Assembly (NCBI RefSeq): GCF_003313325.1
Contig: NZ_QMHQ01000001.1
Location: 992,001 to 1,056,000 of the forward strand
Origin: Pedobacter namyangjuensis
GTDB taxonomy: Bacteria > Bacteroidota > Bacteroidia > Sphingobacteriales > Sphingobacteriaceae
DNA length: 64,000 nucleotides
Direction: 5' to 3'
Shown here in pieces: positions 43,437 to 53,122 of the stretch. A program made the position numbers and the translations under genes. How positions within the stretch are numbered: the first letter of the stretch is position 1; every line of letters starts with the position of its first letter. The notes beneath the pieces were generated by a model, which saw only the letters and a list, made by a program, of their open reading frames with translations, did not search any database and was not told the DNA's origin.

Positions 43437-44459
43437 TTACTTTTCGGCTTCTTTTACCTTCGAAGTTAATAATTTATCCAACAACATTTTTAGGTCGGGC
43501 GACGATGGGCGTGGAGCATCAGCGGTATGTATTTTTCCTATCGGATCAATCAGGATAAACCGGGGAATTCCATCAATTTTAAAAGCCTTAACCCATTCGG
43601 AACTAAAATCTTTGTCGGCAAATAATTGAATGTCACCTAGTTTTTCATCATTAACAAACTTTATCCATTTTTCGTAATCGTCTTGCTTATCAACCGAAAT
43701 ACTAACAAATACAATATTTTGGGTTTTGTAATGCTGTTCCAACTTTTTTAGGTAAGGAATTTCTGCCCTGCAAGGTGCACACCACGTAGCCCAAATATCT
43801 AAAAAAACATATTTTCCTGTTAAACTAGAGAGCGTAGTTTTTCCACCTTTATGGTTCACATATTCAAAATTTGGAGCTATTTTGCCTTCCAAACTTGTTA
43901 TCCCACTTGTCTTTAAAGTAACATTCTTAAGTTCGTCTATTATTCGTTTATCTTCCAATTGGTACTCGGCTAACATTAGCTTCGAAAAAGATGGACTAAA
44001 ACCTTCTTGATAAAGATAATTTTTTGCTTCAGAGAAACGTTTTTTAAGTACTATTTTCAACTCTTCTTCACCAGGTAGTTTTCCTCCAAAACCTTGTTTC
44101 ATTGTTTTGTCTATGGCTTTCTTTTTCAACAGATAGTTGTTCTCCATAGCACCATTCCCGTCGAAAGAAAGTGTTTCGCTAAATCGTTTGCCATCTGCTT
44201 TTAACTCCAAAATGAAACCACCACTCAAATATAAATTTGCAAATTCCGAGCCATCAAACAGTTGATAGAAACCTTGTGGAGCATTAAAACTTTCCGAAAA
44301 TTTCCCATCTTTTCCCTTGATGGTTATTTTAAAATTTTTATTGTGTACAACAATAGAGTCTGAGTTTGGACGGATAATGTTAGCGCTAAAAAATATCTTA
44401 TTATCTTGTGCAAACAGCTGATTGGCAAATAAAATGAGTAGCAATACCAGTTTCTTCAT
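43437..44459 (-). CDS. TlpA/ResA-like thiol-disulfide protein with DUF4369-like N-terminus
   Basis: 340 residues with a signal peptide (ends near LFAQ18). The N-terminal ~100 residues are beta-rich as in DUF4369, a helical linker covers ~105-185, and the C-terminal thioredoxin fold starts near 192 (GKIAPNFEYVNHKGGKTTLSSL). The redox site is WATWCAPC with Cys227 and Cys230. It works in the periplasm, reducing or exchanging disulfides. It is encoded between a histidine kinase gene (2-bp gap) and its response regulator, so it may be part of that signalling system. Confidence 0.9.
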   Translation of the reverse strand: MKKLVLLLILFANQLFAQDNKIFFSANIIRPNSDSIVVHNKNFKITIKGKDGKFSESFNAPQGFYQLFDGSEFANLYLSGGFILELKADGKRFSETLSFDGNGAMENNYLLKKKAIDKTMKQGFGGKLPGEEELKIVLKKRFSEAKNYLYQEGFSPSFSKLMLAEYQLEDKRIIDELKNVTLKTSGITSLEGKIAPNFEYVNHKGGKTTLSSLTGKYVFLDIWATWCAPCRAEIPYLKKLEQHYKTQNIVFVSISVDKQDDYEKWIKFVNDEKLGDIQLFADKDFSSEWVKAFKIDGIPRFILIDPIGKIHTADAPRPSSPDLKMLLDKLLTSKVKEAEK

Positions 44460-44461
44460 AT

Positions 44462-45964
44462 TTACAACTTAATGGTTAAGTGGATGAAAAATTCCTTGGC
44501 GCTTTCCCTGATAATCAATTCGTGTTTGCCCGGATATAATAAGGCTAAACGCTGTTTTACATTTTGCAAACCTATACCACTTTTTAGTTTCTCCGGATCG
44601 TTATCTGGTTTAATATGAATACTGTTATTAACGTCGAAATATAAAGTGTTTTCTTTAGTTTGTAGAGTAACTTTTATATGCGATGGATGCTGTAAGCTAA
44701 TGCCATGTTTAAACGCATTTTCTACAAAAGGAATCAGCAACATTGGCGTAATTTCCAGGTTGTTTAACTGTTCGTCAATTTGTGTGTCGATCACAATGTT
44801 TCCAGATCTAGACGTGCGTAGCTTTTGCAGAGCGATGTAATTTTCTAGATAGTCTACATCTCGCGTTAGCGAAATTTTATCCTGAACGTTTTCGTGCAAC
44901 ATGAATCGCATCATATCTCCCAATTTCTGAATGCCTTCGCCAGTGCGCTCTGCATTTTCTTGTAAGGCAGTGCCATAAAGCGTATTTAATGCATTGAAGA
45001 GAAAGTGGGGGTTAATTTGAGATTGTAGAAAACTCAAAGAAGCATCAGATTTGCCTAACTCTTTTTTTAGTGCGAAGATTTGATTGTTGCTTGCAGATCT
45101 GCTTTTGAAAATATACCAAGCTAAAAGCATTGTAACAATCAATTGTGTTGGAAAGTGGAAACATAGAATAATTGCTCCCCAATCTATATTTGTGGCCATC
45201 AACATCATTATTAATGAAACCGGTATTGCCAAAAACAATGCAATTAATAAGAAGTAACCGAAATAATGAATAAACCTTTTCTCTTTTTGTTGATGTTTTG
45301 GCAGGTAAAAATGTATGGCATAAATTGCTTGGCAGATGCCTGCAAACACGATTAGTGTCCACATCACAATTACTTCGTACTGCGGACTAGTTGCAACCAA
45401 TAGCAGTAAACCTACAAACCAAAACGCCAAACCAAAACCAACATCAATTTTAATCTGGTAATTTGCATTTTCTGCGTCTTTATTTTCTTGGATTAGATAA
45501 AATACGAACTCTTTTAAAACTACGTAGCCAGATACGGCAATGAAAATCCAAAGTGTGTCTGAAAAACCTTTAAAAAATATGCGATTATACGCAGATTGGT
45601 TATCTGTATATTCAGCGAATAAATAGGCGTCGCTGTAGGTTCGTGTAATACTTATTACAAATCCCGTTACAATAAAAAGTATAAACACATAGGTTACGTT
45701 TGTAGCAACCTGTTGTTTTTTTATAATAGCGGGGATAGCAATAAAATTAAGCCCTAAAAAGGCCATATAAATAACTGAATATTGAAATATTTTGGGCAAA
45801 AAATAATTGTAGAGGTAAGAGAACGTCATATGATTTTCTCTGAAATTATAATATTCCCAATTAAGTCTTCGGTTACCGGTGTTGGAGATTAAGATAATTA
45901 CAGCAATCGCATATAATATCGTCGAGATCCAAAACTCTGCTCTTTGTAAATCTTTCTGTTTCAT
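44462..45964 (-). CDS. LytS-type sensor histidine kinase, second system
   Basis: 500 residues with seven or eight membrane helices across residues ~12-285. The His box FLQSQINPHFLFNALNT contains His320, and the HATPase region follows (PMLLIPFVENAFKHGIS; GIGLQNVKQRLALLYPG). There is no separate sensory domain; sensing may occur through the membrane part or through the thioredoxin-like partner encoded 2 bp downstream. It is the first gene of the kinase - TlpA-like - LytTR unit. Confidence 0.93.
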   Translation of the reverse strand: MKQKDLQRAEFWISTILYAIAVIILISNTGNRRLNWEYYNFRENHMTFSYLYNYFLPKIFQYSVIYMAFLGLNFIAIPAIIKKQQVATNVTYVFILFIVTGFVISITRTYSDAYLFAEYTDNQSAYNRIFFKGFSDTLWIFIAVSGYVVLKEFVFYLIQENKDAENANYQIKIDVGFGLAFWFVGLLLLVATSPQYEVIVMWTLIVFAGICQAIYAIHFYLPKHQQKEKRFIHYFGYFLLIALFLAIPVSLIMMLMATNIDWGAIILCFHFPTQLIVTMLLAWYIFKSRSASNNQIFALKKELGKSDASLSFLQSQINPHFLFNALNTLYGTALQENAERTGEGIQKLGDMMRFMLHENVQDKISLTRDVDYLENYIALQKLRTSRSGNIVIDTQIDEQLNNLEITPMLLIPFVENAFKHGISLQHPSHIKVTLQTKENTLYFDVNNSIHIKPDNDPEKLKSGIGLQNVKQRLALLYPGKHELIIRESAKEFFIHLTIKL

Positions 45965-46013
45965 AACGTTTTTTTATTGTTTGTGCTGGTTTTTGGCGCT
46001 AGTTTTTGTTTTC

Positions 46014-47507
46014 TCATAATATCAAGTTTCTTAAGTTTTCAAGCTGTGTATCAGATTTCCAAAGAATTTGATTAATATCTCTTTCAATTTTGATATCAGG
46101 TTCGGTCCCAAATCCGTCTAAAATTTTTCCATCCTTTTGAAATGAAACCATTGTGCTGATTTTTAAACGAATTGAAGAATTTGGCAATTCAAATCTTTCA
46201 CTATTGCCACTTGAGCCATCCGTTGTCGTCCCTACAATTTTTATATTTGGAATTGCTTTAAAAGCAGCAACAAAAACAGATGCAGCACTAAAGCTTTTTT
46301 CGTTTGCCAATATATAAACAGGCTTATTATAGTAAAAGGCTTGCTTTGCTAATTTCTTCCCGTTCAGTAAACCGAAATAATATTCGCTGTATTTTTTTTG
46401 GTCTAATTCATACATCGGTTTAAACGTTTTTAAAAACGCAGTAGCACTTTTCTTTTCCTGCTTATCTAAAGCGGCATACGAAAACAAATTTCTGCTACTT
46501 AAGCTTTCTTCATATTCTTGTGGTAAAGGAATTGGCCCTCTTTGTTTCGTTGCATTTACCATGTAAATGGAGTCGGGGTGAACAAAGTATTTTGCCAATT
46601 CGTAAGTTATATCACGTGTGCCGCCACCATTACTTCTAACATCTACAATTAAGGCATTACTGTTATTCCGGATAGATTCCATAAAGGAATTGATTTTTTT
46701 AAATAACAAGGGAGCGTCTTCTTTACTAACCATCGAAGGTATTTGCATGTATCCAATTTGGTCTTTTAAGCCGAAAAGCGGACTAACATTTTCCTCTTTA
46801 TTATAATCTTCATCTTTAAGCAATGCGAATTTCTTTTCAAACTCATCGTCCCAATAACCTGATCTCATTTTTCTTCCAACCGGAGAAACCACTAAAACGG
46901 TATCATTTTTAAATGAAGAATCTGAAAGCGTTAGTTTGATTTCTTTTGGTAATGATTTGTTTAAAACACTATATATTTTTTGAATATCTCTTAGTTGCCT
47001 AACTGCTTTTGTAAAATATGCTTCTTTTGGTGCAGTTAGTTCATCTGGAATTATCTGTTGGATGAAATTTTCGATAAGAGTTCCATCTATCTCCTTTAAG
47101 TAAGGGAATTTTACATTTAAGCGCACTAAATCTTTATCAGTATTTCTGTTTAATACAAGAACTTTATTTGCTTGCGGAGCATATACAAAAGGCAGGAAAA
47201 GTGAGTTCCTAATTTCATAATCTCTTACGGAAGAATGTCTATCGCCAATTTTTCCAATGGTTTTGGCTATAAATAGACCAAAATTTTCAAGCGTAGTAGC
47301 ATCTGTTAATTTATCGAGATAGTTTTTAACGTCTTTATTAAAATCAAATCCGTTCAGGTAAACATAAGAAGATTTCTCATTCAAGGTTTTCGTAAGAAAT
47401 TGTAAGTCTGTTTGAACCTGTTTTTTGGATAGATTTTTAGTTTGGGCCACAGAAACTATAGCTGATAGGCTAAAAACTAATAATAAAATAAATTTGGTAG
47501 TTGTCAT
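46014..47507 (-). CDS. Peptidase S41 family protein
   Basis: 497 residues with a signal peptide (ends near SVAQ22). The tail-specific protease core is at ~270-470: ALIVDVRSNGGGTRDITYELAKYF and NEKSFSAASVFVAAFK, which holds the nucleophile Ser, then IVGTTTDGSSGNSERFELPNSS. No clear PDZ domain is seen, and the N-terminal half matches the helical plus beta region common in secreted S41 proteins. The substrate is unknown. It is 49 bp upstream of the LytS-type kinase gene on the same strand and could be transcribed with it. Confidence 0.87.
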   Translation of the reverse strand: MTTTKFILLLVFSLSAIVSVAQTKNLSKKQVQTDLQFLTKTLNEKSSYVYLNGFDFNKDVKNYLDKLTDATTLENFGLFIAKTIGKIGDRHSSVRDYEIRNSLFLPFVYAPQANKVLVLNRNTDKDLVRLNVKFPYLKEIDGTLIENFIQQIIPDELTAPKEAYFTKAVRQLRDIQKIYSVLNKSLPKEIKLTLSDSSFKNDTVLVVSPVGRKMRSGYWDDEFEKKFALLKDEDYNKEENVSPLFGLKDQIGYMQIPSMVSKEDAPLLFKKINSFMESIRNNSNALIVDVRSNGGGTRDITYELAKYFVHPDSIYMVNATKQRGPIPLPQEYEESLSSRNLFSYAALDKQEKKSATAFLKTFKPMYELDQKKYSEYYFGLLNGKKLAKQAFYYNKPVYILANEKSFSAASVFVAAFKAIPNIKIVGTTTDGSSGNSERFELPNSSIRLKISTMVSFQKDGKILDGFGTEPDIKIERDINQILWKSDTQLENLRNLIL

Positions 47508-47676
47508 TTGTTGTTTTTACACTACAATTTTAACTATGATATTTTTTGTTTTATTAGAAATGTGATAAACAAGCCAAAAAATGTGACGAAATAAAACAGT
47601 AGGTTAATCAATCTATAATTTACTTGTTGATTTGAGCTGAGACTTATAACTTAGAACCTGAAAATTATAACTAAAA

Positions 47677-48021
47677 ATGATTGTTTACGGAATACCAAAT
47701 TGCAATACGGTAAAAAAAGCTACAGACTGGCTTAAGGAAAATAAAATTGATTTTGAATTTCACGATTTTAAGAAAAAAGGAATTACTGCCGAAAAATTGC
47801 AAGAATGGTTTAACGAGTTTGGTTGGGAAAAGGTTATCAATAAAAACGGACTTACTTTTAAAAAACTTAGTAAGGAAGAACAGCTGAAAATTAATAATCC
47901 GACCGCTGTAACAGCTTATCTGTTAAATAATACAAGTGCTATTAAGCGACCAATCGTAGAAAGAGAAAAAGCTGTTTTAATTGGTTTCGATGCAGACAAT
48001 TATAAAAACATCTTAGGCTAA
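47677..48021 (+). CDS. ArsC/Spx-like (YffB-type) thioredoxin-fold protein
   Basis: 114 residues, a normal length for the family. The N-terminal YGIPNCNTVKKATDWL has the single redox Cys9 of the YffB/ArsC family. KNGLTFKKLSKEEQ and the C-terminal RPIVEREKAVLIGFD match the family's reducible-substrate pocket. It is more like the glutathione-linked YffB group than a true arsenate reductase, and no ars genes are near. Its last 4 bp overlap the 3' end of the convergent histidine-kinase gene. Confidence 0.9.
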   Translation: MIVYGIPNCNTVKKATDWLKENKIDFEFHDFKKKGITAEKLQEWFNEFGWEKVINKNGLTFKKLSKEEQLKINNPTAVTAYLLNNTSAIKRPIVEREKAVLIGFDADNYKNILG

Positions 48022-50102
48022 TTATCATTTAAGGGAAGTAGGATTTTAAAAATGCTACCGCCTGTCACTTTATTTTCGCACCATATTTTACCCTTGTGGG
48101 CATTTACTATTTGTCGGCAAATGGCTAAGCCCATTCCAAACGTTACTTCGCCCATTGTGCCCACACGTTTCGCTTCAGTAAACATATCGAAAATTGTTTC
48201 CAGTTGCGCTTCTGGTACGCCTATACCAAAATCCTCGCAACAGATTAAGGCATTATTGTTCTGTTTTATTCCACTAAGTATAATTTTGCTTTGAAAAGGA
48301 CTGAATTTTATCGCATTCGATAACAGATTGTTTAAAACCCTTCTGATTTTTTCTTGGTCAATCTGCAACTCGATCTGTTCGCTTCTGTGTTCAATCAATT
48401 GCCCTTTTTCTTCGGCTTTATACTGCAACATAGAACTGCAATATTGTAAAAGTTCGCTAAGCTTTATATCCTCCTTGCTCAGCTCAACGTCGGTATTAAT
48501 CTGCAACATGTCATTAATCAATCCGATAGCATCATGGCCAGAAGTATTGATCATTTGCAGCATTTCTCTATCCTCGGTAGTGTGGTGTTCGTCTTCTAGC
48601 ATTAAACCAATAGCCATCGTCATACCACCAATTGGGCTACGTAAATCGTGGTAGATAATTTTCATCATCCTGTAGTTGTCCTCATGACTTTTTTGAAGTG
48701 CCGAGAGTGCATCTTCTAATTGTGCGTTTTTTTCTCCAACCTCTTGATTTAATTTTTTGAGCGCTGTATTATGTTTTCTATAACGTTTTAAATATGTAAT
48801 AATTAGGAATAAGATAATAACCAGAAAGACCGAAGAAATAATTCCTCCCCACATGTAAGAAGTGGTTAATTTATTGGAATTATTAAGCAGTTCAATTTCA
48901 TGTTCTTTTCTGGCAATTTGAAATACACTTTCTAAGTCCTTTTCATTAACATTTTTTTCTGCATCGGTCAAAGAGTCTCTTAATGCAGAATAGGTTTTAA
49001 ACGCATTGTAGGCAGCTAGAATATTGTTGGATTTATCAAGCCGTTTCCAGTCTAATTCTCTAAATTTTAATAACAATTGTTGTTGAGTTGCATTGTATGG
49101 AAGTTCCCATTCCTTAATTTCCAACATTAGCGTATTTAGCTGTGTATTAGCTTCATTTAAACGATTATTTTTAAGGTACAAGCTAACGAGTTTTAGTTCT
49201 GCAGTATGCGCATCCATAATAGCAAAACCTGGTTTGTGGTTTATTTTGATGCTTTCCTTTAATAAACTCTCTGCCAAAATATCTTCGCCTAATAATGTGT
49301 AGGTGCCTCCTAAATTCCCATAAATAACGGCAAGTGCGGTAGAAATTCCCTTATTGCGATCTGGAAATTCGATTTTCTTTTCATTTAGTAATGCTATCCC
49401 TTTTTTATAATAGATCACAGCACTATCCGGTATCCCAGCTTTTTCAAAAGAGAGGCCTAGGGTATTTAATGTAGACTGTGGCCGTAGAACACGTGTGTCG
49501 AAATTCGAGTTATCGCAGCTAGATAGATCAGCCAAAGTGCTTTTTAAATAAGGGATTGCCTCTTTGTAACGCTTTTGTTTATATTTGATTAAAGCAATTT
49601 TATAGGTGAAATTACTCATCTCACAAGACGTTAAATGAGCGTTGCCGAAACTTTCACCTTCATAATATTTCTTTATTCCGGCGTTGTAATCTTCACCTCT
49701 TAATAGCAAATCACCTTCGTAAAATTTAGTGCGAACATAATGTTCGGGATGTTGTTCTTCAATTCCATCCAAAATAATGTACATGGAATCTATGGTTAAT
49801 TTAGCCTTACTTAAATCAACCTTACGATTTAGGTAGATATCTGCCTTGAAATTATATTTTTGCCAACGCTGTGCCCTAGAAAATTCTTTTACTGCATTGT
49901 GTACAGAATCTACATAAATAATAGCCTTTCTTCCATCGCCTTCATCGCGTAATTTAACGGCCGAGTTATGATATTCTTTTAAAAACTCTATCCCAACTTC
50001 TTGCTCTTTTTTTTTGCAACTAGATAATGCAAGGCAAAAAACCATTAAAATTAAGATAATGGTTCTATTGGTTTTAGCGATTTTATTTGAAAGCAACGGC
50101 AT
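48018..50102 (-). CDS. TPR-containing sensor histidine kinase with lipoprotein-like N-terminus
   Basis: 694 residues. The N-terminus has a hydrophobic segment ending in LALSSC29, a lipobox-like site, followed by KKKEQE. TPR-like helices fill ~40-390 and probably form the sensor in the periplasm. A membrane helix at ~415-437 (WGGIISSVFLVIILFLIITYL) is followed by a coiled coil. The HisKA box IIYHDLRSPIGG has His485, and the HATPase domain follows (VLNNLLSNAIKFSP; CCEDFGIGVP; TFGMGLAICRQIV). No response regulator gene is adjacent, so the partner is elsewhere. The signal is unknown. Confidence 0.91.
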   Translation of the reverse strand: MPLLSNKIAKTNRTIILILMVFCLALSSCKKKEQEVGIEFLKEYHNSAVKLRDEGDGRKAIIYVDSVHNAVKEFSRAQRWQKYNFKADIYLNRKVDLSKAKLTIDSMYIILDGIEEQHPEHYVRTKFYEGDLLLRGEDYNAGIKKYYEGESFGNAHLTSCEMSNFTYKIALIKYKQKRYKEAIPYLKSTLADLSSCDNSNFDTRVLRPQSTLNTLGLSFEKAGIPDSAVIYYKKGIALLNEKKIEFPDRNKGISTALAVIYGNLGGTYTLLGEDILAESLLKESIKINHKPGFAIMDAHTAELKLVSLYLKNNRLNEANTQLNTLMLEIKEWELPYNATQQQLLLKFRELDWKRLDKSNNILAAYNAFKTYSALRDSLTDAEKNVNEKDLESVFQIARKEHEIELLNNSNKLTTSYMWGGIISSVFLVIILFLIITYLKRYRKHNTALKKLNQEVGEKNAQLEDALSALQKSHEDNYRMMKIIYHDLRSPIGGMTMAIGLMLEDEHHTTEDREMLQMINTSGHDAIGLINDMLQINTDVELSKEDIKLSELLQYCSSMLQYKAEEKGQLIEHRSEQIELQIDQEKIRRVLNNLLSNAIKFSPFQSKIILSGIKQNNNALICCEDFGIGVPEAQLETIFDMFTEAKRVGTMGEVTFGMGLAICRQIVNAHKGKIWCENKVTGGSIFKILLPLNDN

Positions 50103-50282
50103 AGTATAGCAATAGGGATTAAAATAAATTTAAACATTTGAACCAAATCAACAAAATAAAAAATCGATGGAAGTGCCGAAATCGAATTTGAACAAATTGA
50201 ATATTTCGAAAGAAGTCAATCTATTTTCTGTTAAATTTTGTTAATTAAGTACAGTAACGTTAAAATCATTTAAATTTGGGTT

Positions 50283-50999
50283 ATGTTAAAGAAGTTCATC
50301 ATATTTTTACTGCTATTAGCACCTTTACATTTGTTGGCGCAAAATGGCTTTTTGACTGGTAACATTTTCGATAGCGAAAATAGAGCAACGGGGATTGAAG
50401 GTGCAACCATAAAAAATCTCAGCACAAAATCTTTAGTACTTAGCGACAAAGAAGGACGTTACGCCATAGCTGCCAAAGTTGGCGATTTGATCTCATTTGG
50501 TATGGTTGGTTATCAAACAGATACCTTATATCTTACTAAATTGGTTGTAAAAAATGTGTATTTGCGGGTTCAGGTTAACAATTTAAACACTGTTGATATA
50601 ACTAGCACAAAAGTTTCTCCTTACTTAGATGTTAAAGATCCGAACGCGGTTGCTGCAAAAGAGGTAGAATATAGCAAAGAACGAGGTGGCTTGCGTTTAA
50701 ACTTAGGTTTTGGAAAAAATAGACGGGAGCAGGAGAAAGTTCAAATGCTAGAAGAAAATGATCGTTTTCAAGAAGAGATCAACCGCAATTTTAATGAGAA
50801 ATACATTAAAAAGCTTGTTAAATTTCAAGGACCAAATATTAAGGATTTTATTGATATGTACAGACCTACCGTAGAGCAGGTGAAGGCCGAACGCCCTTTC
50901 AAATACGATTATTACATTTCGAATGCTTACAGTACATGGTTAAAATTACCAGAAGATCAGCGTAAGCTACCATCGTTGTTAAAGAAAGACAAACAATAG
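50283..50999 (+). CDS. Carboxypeptidase-regulatory-like domain protein
   Basis: 238 residues with a signal peptide (ends near LLAQ20). One CarboxypepD_reg-like / DUF4480-type beta domain lies at ~22-110 (NGFLTGNIFDSENRATGIEGATIKN, LVLSDKEGRYAIAAKVGDLISF). The C-terminal ~120 residues are charged and helical (RREQEKVQMLEENDRFQEEIN). It lacks a plug or barrel, so it is not a TonB receptor. It is 75 bp upstream of the M1 peptidase gene on the same strand. Function unknown. Confidence 0.8.
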   Translation: MLKKFIIFLLLLAPLHLLAQNGFLTGNIFDSENRATGIEGATIKNLSTKSLVLSDKEGRYAIAAKVGDLISFGMVGYQTDTLYLTKLVVKNVYLRVQVNNLNTVDITSTKVSPYLDVKDPNAVAAKEVEYSKERGGLRLNLGFGKNRREQEKVQMLEENDRFQEEINRNFNEKYIKKLVKFQGPNIKDFIDMYRPTVEQVKAERPFKYDYYISNAYSTWLKLPEDQRKLPSLLKKDKQ

Positions 51000-51074
51000 A
51001 AAAAGGTAACAATATTACTTTACAGTTTGTATTTCTCTAATTACAAATTACCTTTAAGAAAAAATAATATCAAC

Positions 51075-53054
51075 ATGCATAAACTAATTTCTAAACCCCT
51101 TTTGGCATTGGGGCTTTTGGCAGTTACTGCTTTCTCTAGCAGTGCGCAAACAACGCCACCCGCTACCAATTATGTACCCTCTGAAGCGTTTGGACCATTA
51201 TTCTACAACCAAAATGGAAATGAATATCGCTCAGCTAGCGGTGCACCCGGTCATAAATATTGGCAAAATGGTGTAGATTACAATATTAGCGTTAATTTAG
51301 ATACCGCAACACATAAAGTTAGCGGTACAATCACCATAACTTATAAAAACAATAGTCCAGATCAGTTGCCATATCTTTGGTTACAGTTAGATCAGAATAG
51401 TTTCAAAGAAACGTCAAGAGGTTATGCAGTTACACCGGCTCGTAGTCGCTACGGTGCGCAAGGCGAAAAATTTGAAGGTGGCTATAATATTTCAAATATA
51501 GTTGTACAACAGAAAAAGAAAGACGTGAAGTTTACTTCTTTAGTTGAAGATACTAGGATGCAAATCCGTTTAGATAAGCCTATGGCTGCCAGTGGCGATG
51601 TAGTAACTATTAAAATGGATTATTCTTACATCGTACCTAAAGCAGGTTCTGATAGAACAAGTCGTTTAACTACCAAAAATGGCGAGATTTATGCCATTGC
51701 ACAATGGTTCCCTAGAATGAGTGTTTACGACGATGTAATTGGATGGAATACTTTACCGTACTGGGGTGGAGGAGAGTTTTACTGCGAGTTTGGAGATATC
51801 ACTTTTGATATTGCCGTTCCGGCAAACCATATTGTGATGGGTTCTGGAGAGCTTTTAAATCCACAAGAGGTTTTTACTGCCGAGCAGTTAAAAAGATGGA
51901 ACGCTGCCAAACAAAGTGATGCAACTGTACATATCCGTTCAGAAGCCGAAGTTAATGATCCTAAATCTCGCCCATCAGCACAAAAGCTTACATGGAAATT
52001 TAAAATTACCAACGCAAGGGATGCAGCTTGGGCAACTTCTAGATCGTTCGTTTTAGATGCAGCTAGAATAAACTTACCTAGCGGTAAAAAATCTTTGGCA
52101 GTGTCTGCACAACCAGTAGAAAGCAACGGAATGGATTCTTACGGTCGTGGTGTAGAGTATGTTAAGGCATCAATAGAACATTACTCAAAAATGTGGTTCG
52201 AATATCCGTATCCTATGGCAGTAAATGTTGCTACTTCGGTAGGCGGTATGGAATATCCAGGTATTGTTTTTTGTGGCTGGACAGCCAAAAAAGGTAATGC
52301 TTGGGGTGTAATAGACCACGAGTTTGGCCATACTTGGTTCCCGATGATTGTCGGTTCTAACGAACGTAAATTTGGATGGATGGACGAAGGTTTTAACACT
52401 TTTATTAACGATTTATCATCTACAGAATTTAACAACGGCGAATACAAACCACGTAGAACTGACATGAATGCTATTGGAAGTCGCGTAATTGGTAATCCAA
52501 ACTATGAAAATATCATGTTAATGCCTGATGGAATGAAAGAGGCTAATATTGGTGTTAACCTTTACAGCAAACCGGGATGGGGTTTACATATTTTAAGAGA
52601 TCAGATTTTAGGTAAAGATAGATTTGATTATGCTTTTAGAGAATACATCAAAAACTGGGCTTATAAACACCCAACTCCTTATGATTTCTTCCGCTCTATG
52701 GAAAACGGAGCCGGCGAAGATTTAGCTTGGTTCTGGAGAGGTTGGTTCTTAAACAGCTGGAAAAGCGATCAAGGAATTGGCGAAGTAAAAAAAGTAGAGA
52801 AGGATGGTGCGTTAACTGGTTACACAATCCAAGTTAAAAATTTAGAGAAATTACCTATGCCAATTATATTACAGGTTAAAACAAAAAGCGGTAAAACCGA
52901 AATTGTCAAAGTTCCTGTTGATGTTTGGATGAAAAATACAACTTGGTTGGTTCGTTTCCCAACAACCGAAGAAATTACCGAAGTTGTTATTGACCCGGAA
53001 AGAGTATTGCCAGATGGTAACTTAGAAAATAACAAATGGACTGCTGGTAAATAG
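51075..53054 (+). CDS. Peptidase M1 family metallopeptidase (aminopeptidase N-like), secreted
   Basis: 659 residues from the ATG at 51075. An in-frame TTG at 51027 would add 16 residues ahead of the signal peptide; the ATG gives a clean signal ([15 protein letters not shown], ends near SSAQ). The zinc site is [10 protein letters not shown] with His415, Glu416 and His419, and the third ligand is in [12 protein letters not shown]. The substrate motif reads GGMEYPG where most M1 enzymes have GAMEN. It releases N-terminal residues from peptides in the periplasm. A strong terminator follows at 53071-53108. Confidence 0.92.
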   Translation: MHKLISKPLLALGLLAVTAFSSSAQTTPPATNYVPSEAFGPLFYNQNGNEYRSASGAPGHKYWQNGVDYNISVNLDTATHKVSGTITITYKNNSPDQLPYLWLQLDQNSFKETSRGYAVTPARSRYGAQGEKFEGGYNISNIVVQQKKKDVKFTSLVEDTRMQIRLDKPMAASGDVVTIKMDYSYIVPKAGSDRTSRLTTKNGEIYAIAQWFPRMSVYDDVIGWNTLPYWGGGEFYCEFGDITFDIAVPANHIVMGSGELLNPQEVFTAEQLKRWNAAKQSDATVHIRSEAEVNDPKSRPSAQKLTWKFKITNARDAAWATSRSFVLDAARINLPSGKKSLAVSAQPVESNGMDSYGRGVEYVKASIEHYSKMWFEYPYPMAVNVATSVGGMEYPGIVFCGWTAKKGNAWGVIDHEFGHTWFPMIVGSNERKFGWMDEGFNTFINDLSSTEFNNGEYKPRRTDMNAIGSRVIGNPNYENIMLMPDGMKEANIGVNLYSKPGWGLHILRDQILGKDRFDYAFREYIKNWAYKHPTPYDFFRSMENGAGEDLAWFWRGWFLNSWKSDQGIGEVKKVEKDGALTGYTIQVKNLEKLPMPIILQVKTKSGKTEIVKVPVDVWMKNTTWLVRFPTTEEITEVVIDPERVLPDGNLENNKWTAGK

Positions 53055-53070
53055 TGGTTTTATTAAATAT

Positions 53071-53108
53071 AAAAGCCCCAATAACCATGGTTATTGGGGC
53101 TTTTTTTT
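53071..53108. terminator. Bidirectional terminator, 34-bp perfect palindrome
   Basis: 53071-53104 is a perfect inverted repeat (17 + 17 bases, centre CCATGG), A-run on one side and T-run on the other. It lies between the convergent M1 peptidase and AHSA1-like genes. Confidence 0.87.
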
Positions 53109-53122
53109 TATGGCTTTTGCAA

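Noticed and set aside
51027..51074. TTG start for the M1 peptidase
   Set aside because: It adds a polar stretch ahead of a complete signal peptide that begins at the ATG at 51075.
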